Origin: Chloroflexi bacterium RBG_13_46_14
Lineage (GTDB): Bacteria; Chloroflexota; Dehalococcoidia; Dehalococcoidales; UBA2162
Direction of reading: 5' to 3'
NCBI GenBank assembly: GCA_001796415.1
Contig: MGML01000080.1
Location: forward strand, 573 to 20,019
DNA length: 19,447 bases
Shown: positions 6,855 to 15,809 of the stretch, one piece after another
How positions within the stretch are numbered: the first letter of the stretch is position 1
Layout of the letters: each line of letters starts with the position of its first letter
Position numbers and translations under genes: made by a program
Notes under the pieces: model-generated
Told to the model about the DNA's origin: nothing
The model's database searches: none
The model's input: the letters and a program-made list of their open reading frames with translations, nothing else

Positions 6855-8573
6855 CTACATATTACGAGTTTTTATTTTTTGCGAATCGACTTTGACAGTC
6901 TCGCGAGGTTCTTCAACCATCGCGTTAATATCTTCTCCCGGCGGGACCATGGGATAAACGTTTTCCTCGGGTTCAACGCTGAAGTCCAACAGGAAAGGAC
7001 CGTCTTCAGCCATAGCTTTTTCAATAGCAGGAATTACGTCTATCTTGTTTTTCACCCGTACTCCGCCTATTCCGTATGCTTCAGCAATCTTCACAAAATC
7101 GGGTCCACTCAATGGTGTTGCCACGTATCTCTTGTCATAGAACATTTCCTGCCACTGTCTTACCATTCCCAGAAAACCGTTATTCAAAATTGCTATCTTC
7201 ACAGCAGCCCTCTCCTGGGCTATGGTAGCCAGCTCCTGTATTGTCATCTGGAAACTTCCGTCGCCGTCGATACACCATACGGTCTCATCCGGGCAGCCTA
7301 TCTTGGCACCGATAGCTGCCGGTAAACCGAATCCCATTGTTCCCAGTCCGCCCGATGAAACAAAGGTGTTAGGTTTATCAAACAGGTAATACTGAGCGGC
7401 CCACATCTGGTTTTGGCCGACACCGGTTGTTATTATTGCGTTACCCTTCGTAGCCTCATATATTTTCCTTACGACATACTGAGGTAAGATTCCTTCAGAC
7501 TCTCTAATGTAAGTTGAAGGATGTTCTTTACGCCAGGTGTCCAGCTGTTCAAACCAACCCAGGTTCTGCCTGGATTCAACCAGTTTATTCAACTCATTCA
7601 GAACTACTTTCACGTCACCAACAATAGGTACGTCGACACGAACGTTCTTTCCTATTTCTGCCGGGTCAATATCAATATGTATAATCTTCGCCTTGGGCGC
7701 AAAAGTACTTACATTTGAAGTAACACGGTCATCGAATCTCATTCCGATCGCTATTATCAGATCGGTTTCGTAAAGCGCCATGTTGGCAGCTGCCAAGCCA
7801 TGCATACCAACCATTCCGAAATTCAGAATATGAGTCTCCGGAAAACAACTTATCCCAAGCAGCGTGGTCACTACCGGTATCTGAGCGGTTTCAGCCAGTT
7901 GCTTTAGTTTGGCACTGGCACCTGATATCAATACACCCCTACCGGCAAGTATTACCGGCTGGTTCGCTTCGTTAATTAACTTGGCTGCCTTCTTTATCTG
8001 TGTGGGATGTCCCTGCAAAGTAGGCTTATAACCGGCGATATTAACCCGGTTTGGCATATTAAACTCGACTTCCTCGGTAAAGACATCTTTTGGCACGTCG
8101 ATCAGGACAGGACCGGGTCTTCCTGTCCTGGCCAGGTAAAATGCTTCTTTGACTGTTTCCGCCATCTGAGAAGCATTTCGTACCAGATAATTATGCTTGG
8201 TAATCGGCAGTGTGATCCCTGTAATATCCACTTCCTGGAAAGCATCTTTACCAATAAACGGCCTGGCAACCTGACCGGTTATAGCTACCATTGGGACCGA
8301 ATCCAGGTGCGCGTTCGCTATACCGGTAACCAGATTAGTCGCACCGGGTCCGGAGGTGGCGAAACACACGCCGACTTTTCCGGTAACTCGCGCGTATCCA
8401 TCAGCCGCATGAGCTGCACCCTGCTCGTGCCGGACAAGGACATGGTGAAGCTGAGGATATTGAGGTAACGTATCGTATAAAGGTAAAACAGCACCACCGA
8501 GGATGCCGAAGACAACTTCAACTCCCTCCTTCACCATACATTCAAATATTATCTGGGCACCGGTCATTTTCAT
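6855..8573 (-). CDS. ilvB: Acetolactate synthase large (catalytic) subunit
   Basis: ThDP-dependent acetohydroxyacid synthase; condenses pyruvate with pyruvate or 2-ketobutyrate for Val/Leu or Ile. 572 residues, the normal length. E50 in VRHEQGAAHAADGYAR is the glutamate that activates ThDP. SGPGATNLVTGIANAH follows. The FAD-like central domain is present, and the ThDP/Mg motif runs from GDGS (437-440) to NN (464-465). GFLGMVRQWQ (466-475) is typical of acetolactate synthases rather than other ThDP enzymes. An AGGAGGGG site precedes the ATG, 18 bases after ilvD. A second in-frame ATG (codon 3) is a possible alternative start. Confidence 0.96.
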   Translation of the reverse strand: MKMTGAQIIFECMVKEGVEVVFGILGGAVLPLYDTLPQYPQLHHVLVRHEQGAAHAADGYARVTGKVGVCFATSGPGATNLVTGIANAHLDSVPMVAITGQVARPFIGKDAFQEVDITGITLPITKHNYLVRNASQMAETVKEAFYLARTGRPGPVLIDVPKDVFTEEVEFNMPNRVNIAGYKPTLQGHPTQIKKAAKLINEANQPVILAGRGVLISGASAKLKQLAETAQIPVVTTLLGISCFPETHILNFGMVGMHGLAAANMALYETDLIIAIGMRFDDRVTSNVSTFAPKAKIIHIDIDPAEIGKNVRVDVPIVGDVKVVLNELNKLVESRQNLGWFEQLDTWRKEHPSTYIRESEGILPQYVVRKIYEATKGNAIITTGVGQNQMWAAQYYLFDKPNTFVSSGGLGTMGFGLPAAIGAKIGCPDETVWCIDGDGSFQMTIQELATIAQERAAVKIAILNNGFLGMVRQWQEMFYDKRYVATPLSGPDFVKIAEAYGIGGVRVKNKIDVIPAIEKAMAEDGPFLLDFSVEPEENVYPMVPPGEDINAMVEEPRETVKVDSQKIKTRNM

Positions 8574-8591
8574 GGTACTAAACCCCTCCTG

Positions 8592-10256
8592 TTACACGAA
8601 CACCGCACCAGTACTGGCTGATGACACCTTCTCCGCATACCTGCTCAGATAGCCCGTCTTTATCCTGGGTTCAAACTCAGGCAGTTCAGCCAGGCGGTCG
8701 TTTATCTCTTTTTCACTCAAATCGACGTCCAGTTTACAGTTATGTATATCTATTTTAATGATATCTCCGTCTTTGACGGCAGCAATCGGTCCTCTCCCGG
8801 CTGCTTCAGGTGATATATGACCGATAGCCGCACCACGGCTCCCGCCGGAAAAGCGTCCATCGGTAAGGAGCGCTACTGCGCTGTCAAGACCGGCACCGCT
8901 TAATAATGAGGTGGGGGTAAGCATTTCTCTCATTCCCGGACCACCCTTGGGGCCCTCATACCGGATAACGATCACTTCCCCCGGTTTGATCTGGCCATTC
9001 ATAATAGCCGGCATGGACTCTTCTTCAGAATCGAATACTCTTGCCGGTCCCTCGTGTACCATCATCTCGGGTGCGACCGCTGCCCGTTTAACAACCGCTC
9101 CTTCAGGAGCAAGGTTGCCGAACAGAATAGCGATACCGCCAACTTTCGAATATGGATTGGTGACCGGCCTGATAATATCTCTATCGACAATAACGGCTTC
9201 ACTAATTATCTGGGAAACCTTTTTCCCTGAAACCGTTGGGGCGTCTTTTTTCATTTGTTTATTAAGCTGTTTCATTACGGCAGGAATACCACCCGCCCTG
9301 TCCAGGTCTTCGATCCTGTTCGAACCCGCCGGACTTAACAGGCAAATATGGGGCGTATTCTGGCTTATCTCATTCACTTTTACCAGGTCGAAGTCTATCT
9401 TTGCTTCGTTAGCTACCGCCATCAGGTGTAAAACGGAATTCGTGCTGCCACCGAGAGCCATATCGACGCTGAATGCATTATGAATCGAGTCGGGAGTTAT
9501 TATATCCAGAGGTTTGATATTTTCCTCGACGAGTTTTACCAATCTTTCTCCGGCTGCCTTTGCCAGTTGTCGCCTTCTTCCGTCAACCGCCGGAATAGTC
9601 CCATTACCAGGCAGTGCCATTCCCATTGCTTCCGTGGCACAATTCATGGTATTTGCTGTAAACATACCAGCGCAGCTTCCACAGCCGGGACAGGCAATTT
9701 CTTCCAGCTCGATCAGTTCTTCTTCTGTCATCTTTCCGCTTGCTACCTTACCGACAGATTCGAATACCGAGATCAGGTCTACTTTCTCGAATTTACCGTT
9801 CTTGTACTGCTGACCGGCAAGCATCGGACCACCGCTGATAAATATCGATGGTATATTCAACCTTATCGCTGCCATCAGCATTCCCGGCACTATCTTGTCG
9901 CAGTTCGGAATAAATACTAGTCCGTCGAACTGGTGCGCTTCAGCCATTATTTCGATAGAATCAGCAATTAATTCTCGACTTGGAAGACTGTATTTCATGC
10001 CGGGGTGATTCATCGCTATCCCGTCGCATACGGCGATAGTATTAAACTCAAAAGAAACTCCTCCTCCGGCTGAAATACCTTCTTTAACTGCTTTAGATAT
10101 TTCTCTGAGGTGAATATGACCGGGAACGATCTCCGTAAAGCTGTTAACCACTCCTATCATCGGTTTACCGGAGTCGGCTTTGCTCCAGCCAAGTGCGTGA
10201 AGAAGAGAACGGTGCGGAGCCCGTTCTATACCTTTTGTAATGGCGTCACTTCTCAT
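8592..10256 (-). CDS. ilvD: Dihydroxy-acid dehydratase
   Basis: Dehydrates 2,3-dihydroxy-isovalerate/methylvalerate to the keto acids of Val/Leu/Ile. 554 residues, normal length. [16 protein letters not shown] (115-130) and [18 protein letters not shown] (189-206) are the two IlvD/Edd signatures and contain the iron-sulfur cysteines. The [13 protein letters not shown] segment (38-50) has PGH where [2Fe-2S]-type enzymes have PCN, so an oxygen-sensitive [4Fe-4S] enzyme of the E. coli type is likely (inference). It is the first structural gene after the attenuator, with AAGGAG before the ATG. Substrate supply needs ilvC, which is not in this window. Confidence 0.96.
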   Translation of the reverse strand: MRSDAITKGIERAPHRSLLHALGWSKADSGKPMIGVVNSFTEIVPGHIHLREISKAVKEGISAGGGVSFEFNTIAVCDGIAMNHPGMKYSLPSRELIADSIEIMAEAHQFDGLVFIPNCDKIVPGMLMAAIRLNIPSIFISGGPMLAGQQYKNGKFEKVDLISVFESVGKVASGKMTEEELIELEEIACPGCGSCAGMFTANTMNCATEAMGMALPGNGTIPAVDGRRRQLAKAAGERLVKLVEENIKPLDIITPDSIHNAFSVDMALGGSTNSVLHLMAVANEAKIDFDLVKVNEISQNTPHICLLSPAGSNRIEDLDRAGGIPAVMKQLNKQMKKDAPTVSGKKVSQIISEAVIVDRDIIRPVTNPYSKVGGIAILFGNLAPEGAVVKRAAVAPEMMVHEGPARVFDSEEESMPAIMNGQIKPGEVIVIRYEGPKGGPGMREMLTPTSLLSGAGLDSAVALLTDGRFSGGSRGAAIGHISPEAAGRGPIAAVKDGDIIKIDIHNCKLDVDLSEKEINDRLAELPEFEPRIKTGYLSRYAEKVSSASTGAVFV

Positions 10257-10289
10257 TTTATCTCCTTATCATTCAGCTTTTTAATCTAT

Positions 10290-10316
10290 AAAAAAGGCCG
10301 TCCCGTGGGGACGGCC
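10290..10316 (-). terminator. Attenuator terminator hairpin in the ilv leader
   Basis: In the minus-strand transcript GGGACGGCC-type arms (10308-10316 and 10296-10304) form a 9-bp perfect, GC-rich stem with a 3-base loop, followed by six U (10295-10290). This is a textbook intrinsic terminator, 33 bases before the ilvD ATG. It lies between a promoter and the first structural gene and behind a branched-chain-rich leader peptide, so it is best read as an attenuator rather than an end-of-operon signal. Confidence 0.9.
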
Positions 10317-10337
10317 CTTGCTGATCCTTCCCACAGG
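10302..10337 (-). promoter_or_regulatory. Candidate antiterminator pairing of the ilv attenuator
   Basis: In the transcript, CCUGUGGG (10337-10330) can pair with CCCACGGG (10309-10302) over 8 bp including one G-U. The second arm comprises the terminator loop and the inner stem, so the two structures exclude each other. The first arm begins six bases after the leader peptide stop. A ribosome that finishes the leader would cover it and let the terminator form; one stalled at the Ile/Leu/Val codons would leave it free. The pairing is seen in the sequence; the mechanism is inferred from known amino-acid attenuators. Confidence 0.7.
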
Positions 10338-10342
10338 CCAGG

Positions 10343-10387
10343 TTACGAGTAGATAACGAGTACTAAAATAATCGGACTTTCTTTCAT
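10343..10387 (-). CDS. ilv operon leader peptide
   Basis: A 14-codon ORF reading MKESPIILVLVIYS then TAA. Seven consecutive codons (ATT ATT TTA GTA CTC GTT ATC) encode only Ile, Leu and Val, the products of the operon behind it, which is the hallmark of ribosome-mediated attenuation. It ends 26 bases before the terminator stem. There is no Shine-Dalgarno sequence upstream, and the predicted transcription start is about three bases before the ATG, so it may be translated as a leaderless message. Confidence 0.85.
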   Translation of the reverse strand: MKESPIILVLVIYS

Positions 10388-10396
10388 CGTGATGTT

Positions 10397-10425
10397 AGAG
10401 TAACATAGAGAAAATTTATTGTCAA
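10397..10425 (-). promoter_or_regulatory. Predicted ilv-leu operon promoter
   Basis: A consensus -35 TTGACA (10425-10420), a 17-base spacer and a weaker -10 TACTCT (10402-10397, 3 of 6 matches). The region upstream is A/T-rich. Transcription would begin near 10390, just before the leader-peptide ATG. The 175 bases between the rpiB stop and the leader ATG contain no other gene and no convincing terminator for rpiB. Confidence 0.6.
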
Positions 10426-10562
10426 GCTGGGATCAATTAATACGGTATAACGATAGTTAATTATTCTGTATGCTTTCTCTATATTACATATTAACACTTT
10501 TTTACATCAGTTCGGATAAGGTGTCATCCCGGTCGAACAGAATCGCTTTTGGGTATTGAGAA

Positions 10563-11006
10563 TCAGGCATCCTGAGATTCCAAATCCTTCATTTTATCGA
10601 CGCGGCGCTGGTGCCTCCCGCCTTCAAACTCCGTAGTGAGAAACGTATTGACTATTTTCGGCATTTCTTCCTTAACAATCTCAGAACCCATACATAATAC
10701 ATTGGCGTCATTGTGCTGGCGGGAACGGAGAGCGCAGAAGTCGTTATGGCACAGGGCAGCTCTTATTCCATCGATTTTATTTGCCGCGATACACATACCT
10801 ATCCCTGTTCCGCATATAAGGATCCCACGGTCATAGTCGCCTGAAACCACTGCTTCGCCGACTTCTTTCGCAATATCAGGGTAATCGACCGCATCCTCTG
10901 TATAGCTGCCAAAATCCTTAACGGTATAGCCTGCCTGTTCAACTACCTTTATGACCGATTTTTTAAACTCAATTCCCCTGTGATCACAACCAATGGCTAT
11001 TTTCAT
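10563..11006 (-). CDS. rpiB: Ribose-5-phosphate isomerase B
   Basis: Interconverts ribose 5-phosphate and ribulose 5-phosphate. With the start at 11006 it has 147 residues, the usual RpiB length. The open frame extends 12 codons further upstream into tsaC, but MKIAIGCDHRG is the family start and AGGAG lies before this ATG. CDHRG (7-11), C65 in CGTGIG (the expected catalytic cysteine) and RQHNDANVLCMG (96-107) are the RpiB/LacAB signatures. It begins two bases after the tsaC stop, so the pair is one transcript. LacA/LacB are paralogues, but no sugar-utilisation genes are nearby. Confidence 0.95.
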   Translation of the reverse strand: MKIAIGCDHRGIEFKKSVIKVVEQAGYTVKDFGSYTEDAVDYPDIAKEVGEAVVSGDYDRGILICGTGIGMCIAANKIDGIRAALCHNDFCALRSRQHNDANVLCMGSEIVKEEMPKIVNTFLTTEFEGGRHQRRVDKMKDLESQDA

Positions 11007-11008
11007 AA

Positions 11009-11653
11009 TCAATTCTCCTCTCCAGTAACCGTTACCCGGCAAACCTTTTCTATTACTATTCGTGATATGGCACCTTCACGTAATATTACCGGTATTTCTC
11101 CGGTCACATCCAGTATGGTCGACTCTATTCCTCCCGGGCATCGTCCCGTATCGAGTATGTAATCGATTTCATCACCAAGCTGGCTTTTTACTTCATCCGC
11201 GGTCAATGCACTGGGTTTTCCGCTTAAATTTGCGCTTGTTCCTATTAAAGGTCTTCCAATACCATTTATTAAAGCGATAGTTACTGGATGATCGGGAATC
11301 CTGAAAGCAATGGTGTTTTTCCCGCCGCTGATCAAATCCGGAACAGAATCAGCCTTCTTCACCACCAGAGTCAAAGCTCCGGGTAAAAACTCATCGATAA
11401 GCTTACAGGCTGTATCAGAGATTGATATTGTTAATCGTTCTATCCATGAGACGTCTGCCAGTAATAACGGAAGCGGCATATCCATCGGGCGGTTTTTGAC
11501 TTTATAAATCCTTTTCACCGATTTTGGATTGTCCGAACAGGCGCCAAGTCCATAAACAGTATCGGTAGGATAAGCGATAATGCCTCCGTTCATAAGGATA
11601 GTGATACCCTTTTTTATTTTTACCTTGACATCATCAGTCAATTCTGTAGCCAT
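11009..11653 (-). CDS. tsaC: L-threonylcarbamoyladenylate synthase (YrdC/TsaC family)
   Basis: Makes threonylcarbamoyl-AMP from threonine, bicarbonate and ATP for the t6A37 modification of ANN-decoding tRNAs. 214 residues, a single YrdC domain without the C-terminal Sua5 domain. GGIIAYPTDTVYGLG (23-37), YKVKNRPMDMPLPLLL (the K-x-R substrate motif) and LIGTSANLSGKPS are the conserved segments. The ATG has only a weak ribosome binding site (AGGA very close to it). It is first in its transcript, with a candidate promoter about 40 bases upstream, and rpiB follows at once. Confidence 0.93.
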   Translation of the reverse strand: MATELTDDVKVKIKKGITILMNGGIIAYPTDTVYGLGACSDNPKSVKRIYKVKNRPMDMPLPLLLADVSWIERLTISISDTACKLIDEFLPGALTLVVKKADSVPDLISGGKNTIAFRIPDHPVTIALINGIGRPLIGTSANLSGKPSALTADEVKSQLGDEIDYILDTGRCPGGIESTILDVTGEIPVILREGAISRIVIEKVCRVTVTGEEN

Positions 11654-11688
11654 CGTCCTATCGTGGATCGGATAATATCTCCGGGTTC

Positions 11689-11717
11689 AGTATATCACAG
11701 GATTACGCAGGTAAGAA
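11689..11717 (-). promoter_or_regulatory. Predicted promoter of tsaC-rpiB
   Basis: Extended -10 TGATATACT (TATACT at 11694-11689) with -35 TTCTTA (11717-11712) at 17 bases. The -35 is weak but the TGn extension compensates. It faces away from the flavodoxin-gene promoter in the 151-base divergent gap. Confidence 0.5.
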
Positions 11718-11743
11718 TATCTCAAAAATCCGTTTTGAAGCTA

Positions 11744-11772
11744 TTACGATATTTGGTCGATTGATGTATAAT
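11744..11772 (+). promoter_or_regulatory. Predicted promoter of the flavodoxin-guaA-pur run
   Basis: A perfect -10 TATAAT (11767-11772) with TTACGA (11744-11749) as a weak -35 at a 17-base spacing. Transcription would start near 11779. AAAGGAG follows about 12 bases before the ATG of the flavodoxin-like gene. Confidence 0.6.
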
Positions 11773-11804
11773 AGAGTATCCTGACGAAAGGAGAAATAAA
11801 GAAA

Positions 11805-12239
11805 ATGTCCAGAGTATTGATTCTTTATCACTCACTAAGTGGAAATACAGAAGCAATGGCAAAAGCCATAAAGGAAGGTGCAGCTTCCGCCGGAGCTGAG
11901 TCGATATTGAAAAAAGCAGCTGATGCCGATGCTGATGATCTCATGAACTGTGATGCGGTGATTATGGGTACGGCCAATTATTTCAGCTACGAAGCCGGAA
12001 TGATGAAGGACTTTTTCGACCGTACCTTCTTCACTCTGAAAGGCAAAGTCGATAACAAACCGTATGCGGTGTTCGGCAGTTATGGCGGTGGTGGCGAGGT
12101 TGCGATGGAGAGTTTGGCGAAACTTTGTAATAACCTTGGTTTAAAAAAATCCGCCGACAACGTTGGCGCACAGAGAGAACCATCAGCCGAAGCTCTCGAC
12201 CGGTGCAAAGCGCTCGGAGCAAAAATGGCATTACTATAA
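11805..12239 (+). CDS. Flavodoxin-like FMN protein
   Basis: 144 residues with a flavodoxin fold. The N-terminal strand VLILYHSLSGNTEAMAKAI (3-21) carries the FMN phosphate loop (SLSGNTE). DAVIMGTANYFSYEAGMMKDFFDR contains the region that contacts the isoalloxazine ring. KPYAVFGSYGGGGEVAMESL is typical of short NAD(P)H:quinone-reductase/flavodoxin relatives (WrbA-like). It likely carries electrons or reduces quinones in the cytoplasm; the partner is unknown. It precedes guaA by 24 bases in the same frame, separated by one TAA. No signal peptide or membrane segment. Confidence 0.88.
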   Translation: MSRVLILYHSLSGNTEAMAKAIKEGAASAGAESILKKAADADADDLMNCDAVIMGTANYFSYEAGMMKDFFDRTFFTLKGKVDNKPYAVFGSYGGGGEVAMESLAKLCNNLGLKKSADNVGAQREPSAEALDRCKALGAKMALL

Positions 12240-12263
12240 TTAACGAAGGGCAAGTTTAAAGAC

Positions 12264-13952
12264 GTGCCTAGACGTACAAAAAAGCAAGAAATTAATGTTG
12301 ATATCCATCGGGTAACAACCAGCGGTGACATCGAGGTATCCACCTACCTTGAGATTGCCCAAAGGGTGGATAGCGAAAAAGCTGATGTAGTGTCCGGGGA
12401 TGTTCATGTCACTGAAAACGAATCTATTGTCGTCATTGACTTCGGTTCTCAGTACAGCCTGCTGATTGCCAGACGTATCAGAGAATGCCAGGTCTATTGT
12501 GAACTTGTTTCCTATGACACACCATGGGAAAAAATAAAGTCTCTCAACCCTAAGGGTTTTATACTTTCCGGTGGTCCAGCAAGTGTTTATGAGAAAAACG
12601 CCCCCCTGGCGCCTGCATACATATATGAAAGTCACATTCCGGTACTGGGAATATGTTACGGTATGCAGGCGATAACAAAACAACTTGGGGGCATAGTATC
12701 ACCCGGTACCAAGCAGGAATATGGATATTCTGTTCTCCATTTCAGTGATAATTCATCACCGTTATTCGAGGGACTGGATGATTCACCTCCCGTTTGGATG
12801 AGTCATGGTGATCGTGTTGAAGAAATACCTCCGGGATTTATTTCCCTCGCCTATACCGAAAATTCGCCTTATGCTGTTATAGGCAATAATGATGGTATAT
12901 ATGGTATCCAGTTTCATCCGGAAGTTGCCCATACTCCTCAGGGAAAAACTATACTAAAAAATTTCGCTTATAAAATTTGCGGATGCAGTGGTAACTGGAC
13001 AACGGTAAACTTCATTAACGACAGCATTAATACTATTAAAAAACGTATTGGCAAAGGAAAGGTTATAAATGCTTTGTCCGGAGGTGTGGACTCAGCGGTG
13101 GTTGCGACCCTCATTCATAAAGCTGTCGGCGACCAGCTTACCTGTATATTTGTTGACAACGGTCTCCTGCGACGGGAAGAAGTAGAAAGAACGTCTAAAG
13201 TTTTCCAAGAAAATCTGGGCATGAACATAATTCTGGTAGATGCCGCAGACAGATTTCTCTATCGTCTTCGGGGAGTAACAGATCCTGAAACAAAACGAAA
13301 AATAATCGGCGAGGAATTCATCGAGGTATTTGAAGAAGAAGCGAACAAGATCGGAATAGTTGATTTTCTTGCTCAGGGCACATTATATCCCGACGTAATA
13401 GAGAGTGCTGCTTCCGGCAGCAAAGCTTCCTCAGTTATTAAAAGTCATCATAACGTTGGGGGTCTTCCCGCCAGAATGCGAATGAAACTTGTTGAACCGT
13501 TGCGTTACCTGTTTAAAGATGAGGTCCGCCAGGTCGGGCTGGAGCTTGGCATGCCGGAAGAAATGGTCTGGCGTCAACCTTTCCCTGGTCCGGGTCTAGC
13601 GATCCGGGTTATCGGCGATGTTACCCGGGAAAAACTTGAAATACTTCGCTCTGCTGACTTTATAGTAATGAATGAAATAAAGAAAGCAGGATTATACCGC
13701 CAGCTCTGGCAAACATTTGCTGTCCTTACCGATGTAAAAAGCGTTGGAGTAATGGGTGATTACAGGACTTATGGTTACCTTGTCGCAATAAGGGCAGTAA
13801 CAAGTGAAGATGCAATGACCGCTGACTGGGCAAGACTTCCTTATGATCTACTCGCTCGCATTTCCAACAGGATAGTAAACGAGGTTTCAGGAGTAAACCG
13901 CGTGGTATATGATATTACCTCGAAGCCACCTTCGACAATTGAATGGGAATAA
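12264..13952 (+). CDS. guaA: GMP synthase (glutamine-hydrolysing)
   Basis: Converts XMP to GMP with glutamine and ATP. The glutaminase domain starts at [11 protein letters not shown] (55-65), with catalytic C131 (GICYGMQ) and H218/E220 (FHPE). The ATP-pyrophosphatase loop SGGVDS is at 272-277. The dimerisation domain contains [16 protein letters not shown] and ends in KPPSTIEWE, the normal GuaA terminus. With the GTG start the protein has 562 residues, about 50 more than usual, the extra being a charged N-terminal stretch ([12 protein letters not shown]...). There is no better-supported downstream start: the later in-frame GTG codons lack ribosome binding sites. AAGGG lies 13 bases before this GTG, a long spacing, so the start is uncertain. 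Confidence 0.95.
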   Translation: MPRRTKKQEINVDIHRVTTSGDIEVSTYLEIAQRVDSEKADVVSGDVHVTENESIVVIDFGSQYSLLIARRIRECQVYCELVSYDTPWEKIKSLNPKGFILSGGPASVYEKNAPLAPAYIYESHIPVLGICYGMQAITKQLGGIVSPGTKQEYGYSVLHFSDNSSPLFEGLDDSPPVWMSHGDRVEEIPPGFISLAYTENSPYAVIGNNDGIYGIQFHPEVAHTPQGKTILKNFAYKICGCSGNWTTVNFINDSINTIKKRIGKGKVINALSGGVDSAVVATLIHKAVGDQLTCIFVDNGLLRREEVERTSKVFQENLGMNIILVDAADRFLYRLRGVTDPETKRKIIGEEFIEVFEEEANKIGIVDFLAQGTLYPDVIESAASGSKASSVIKSHHNVGGLPARMRMKLVEPLRYLFKDEVRQVGLELGMPEEMVWRQPFPGPGLAIRVIGDVTREKLEILRSADFIVMNEIKKAGLYRQLWQTFAVLTDVKSVGVMGDYRTYGYLVAIRAVTSEDAMTADWARLPYDLLARISNRIVNEVSGVNRVVYDITSKPPSTIEWE

Positions 13953-13992
13953 ATACAATAATTGAGAATATATTGATTATGGAGGGTGGAAG

Positions 13993-15267
13993 CTGAAAAT
14001 ACTTGTTATCGGGAACGGTGCGAGAGAACATACAATCGTATGGAAACTCGCCCAGAGCCCAAAAACAGAAGAGATATATATCGCTCCGGGTAATGCTGGT
14101 ACAGGTATGATCGGGATAAACCTGGATCTAAATCCGGCAAATTTCGAGGAAATGGCAAAGACCTGTCAGAAAACAGGTATAGATATGGTAGTTGTCGGAC
14201 CTGAGACTCCTCTCGCGGATGGTATCGTCGACCGTTTTCAAACGATAGGCATACCCATATTCGGACCTACAAAAGGCGCTACACAGATCGAATCGAGTAA
14301 AGCTTTCGCAAAAGGTCTGATGCAGAAATACTCCATCCCCTGTGCCAAAAGCAGCAGCTTCTCCGATTTCCGGCATGCGGTAGAATATGTAAAACAGAAA
14401 ACTCCGCCCTTATGGATTAAGGCGGACGGACTTGCGGCAGGGAAAGGTGCCATTTTTGCCAACTCTATTGCCGCTGCAATAGATATCCTGGCCAGTATAA
14501 TGGAGGAAAAAGTACTGGGAGATGCCGGTAACACGGTAGTAATTGAAGAGAGTATGCACGGGTGGGAAATGAGTTGCTTTACTTTCTCTGACGGAAAGAA
14601 CGTTTCGTTACTGGCAAATGCTTGTGATTATAAACGAATTAACGACGGTGATAAAGGCCCAAACACAGGAGGGATGGGAAGTTTCAGTCCTCCTTGGCGC
14701 TATACTCCAGAAATAGGAGACACCGTAATGAAAAACATAATGCGTCCCGCGATTAAGGCCATGGATAAAGAAAAACGACCATATAAGGGAGTACTTTACG
14801 GGGGATTGATGATCGAGGAAGAAGGCCCGAGAGTAATAGAGTTTAATGCGCGATTCGGTGATCCTGAAACACAGGTTGTTTTACCTCGCCTGAAAACGGA
14901 CCTGGTAGAAGTAGCCGAAAGCGTGATAAACGGTAATCTCGATGAAGTAACTGTCGAATGCGGTGATGAAGCCTGCGTCGGTGTGGTAATGGCGTCAAGC
15001 GGGTATCCGGGAAAATACAAAACCGGTTTCCCGATATACGGACTTGATGATGTCGATGATGGTATACTGGTATTTCACGCCGGTACCAAAACAGGTGAAA
15101 AAGGTGAAATACTTACCAATGGGGGGCGTGTACTGACCGTCGTTGCCACGGGCAAAGACCTGAATGAAGCAAGGGAAAAAGTATATAAGAATATTCCCCA
15201 TATTAGTTTCGAAGGTTGTTATTACCGCAGAGATATCGCCCTCATGAATAATCAGGAATCTCACTAA
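13993..15267 (+). CDS. purD: Phosphoribosylamine-glycine ligase
   Basis: Joins glycine to phosphoribosylamine with ATP, the second step of purine synthesis. Family sequence begins at KILVIGNGAREHTIVWKL, directly after a CTG codon at 13993. An in-frame stop lies at 13963 and no ATG, GTG or TTG intervenes. GGAGG (13981-13985) sits seven bases before the CTG, so CTG is the best start, giving 424 residues (normal for PurD). The first in-frame ATG (14107) would remove 38 conserved residues. The ATP-grasp domain shows IKADGLAAGKGA, DYKRINDGDKGPNTGGMGSF and RVIEFNARFGDPETQ. MHGWEMSCF replaces the common GEE-containing segment. Second gene of the purine run, 40 bases after guaA. Confidence 0.94.
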   Translation: MKILVIGNGAREHTIVWKLAQSPKTEEIYIAPGNAGTGMIGINLDLNPANFEEMAKTCQKTGIDMVVVGPETPLADGIVDRFQTIGIPIFGPTKGATQIESSKAFAKGLMQKYSIPCAKSSSFSDFRHAVEYVKQKTPPLWIKADGLAAGKGAIFANSIAAAIDILASIMEEKVLGDAGNTVVIEESMHGWEMSCFTFSDGKNVSLLANACDYKRINDGDKGPNTGGMGSFSPPWRYTPEIGDTVMKNIMRPAIKAMDKEKRPYKGVLYGGLMIEEEGPRVIEFNARFGDPETQVVLPRLKTDLVEVAESVINGNLDEVTVECGDEACVGVVMASSGYPGKYKTGFPIYGLDDVDDGILVFHAGTKTGEKGEILTNGGRVLTVVATGKDLNEAREKVYKNIPHISFEGCYYRRDIALMNNQESH

Positions 15268-15347
15268 TATTCCTGTCACCCGATAGGCTGTCTATTGATA
15301 TTTCAAATATGCTAATGGTTGAAACTAATTGTTTGTGAGGTATTGAA

Positions 15348-15806
15348 ATGCCGAAGGTAGGTGTAGTTCTCGGATCCAAATCAGATATGGAAGCAGTCCA
15401 ACCTGCTGTTGATATCCTCAAGGAAATGGGAATCGACTGCGAGTTGAATGTTATTTCAGCACACCGGACTCCTGAGAAAGCTCGTAAATACGGTCTGGAG
15501 GCGCGAAGCAGAGGAATAGAGGTTATTATAGCCGCAGCAGGTATGGCTGCGCACCTTCCGGGAGTACTGGCAAGCTGGACTACCCTGCCAGTGATAGGTG
15601 TCCCTCTTCCGGGCAGCGAACTGAAAGGCATTGATGCGCTCTATGCTATTGTACAAATGCCTGCAGGAATACCGGTAGCGACCGTAGCTGTCGGTTCTGC
15701 TGGAGTTAAGAATTCTGCTTATCTCGCAGCAGAAATTCTTGGTCTAAAGTACCCCGAGGTACAACAGGCGTATGACGATTACCGCAGCGAGCTACAGGGG
15801 GGATAG
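15348..15806 (+). CDS. purE: N5-carboxyaminoimidazole ribonucleotide mutase
   Basis: Class I PurE; converts N5-CAIR to CAIR in purine synthesis. 152 residues. GSKSDME (9-15), SAHRTPEK (38-45, containing the catalytic histidine) and AAGMAAHLPGVLAS are the hallmark motifs. GSAGVKNSAYLAAEIL closes the fold. GAGGT lies before the ATG. Class I PurE normally works with PurK, which is not in the window. The purB ribosome binding site lies in its last codons. Confidence 0.96.
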   Translation: MPKVGVVLGSKSDMEAVQPAVDILKEMGIDCELNVISAHRTPEKARKYGLEARSRGIEVIIAAAGMAAHLPGVLASWTTLPVIGVPLPGSELKGIDALYAIVQMPAGIPVATVAVGSAGVKNSAYLAAEILGLKYPEVQQAYDDYRSELQGG

Positions 15807-15809
15807 AAA

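Noticed and set aside
10501..10562. Terminator for rpiB
   Set aside because: Only short imperfect complementarity (GGAT/ATCC) without a T-tract is present on the minus strand.
11007..11042. Upstream ATG for rpiB adding 12 residues
   Set aside because: The extra residues lie inside tsaC, are unlike any RpiB N-terminus, and the internal ATG at 11006 has a good AGGAG site.
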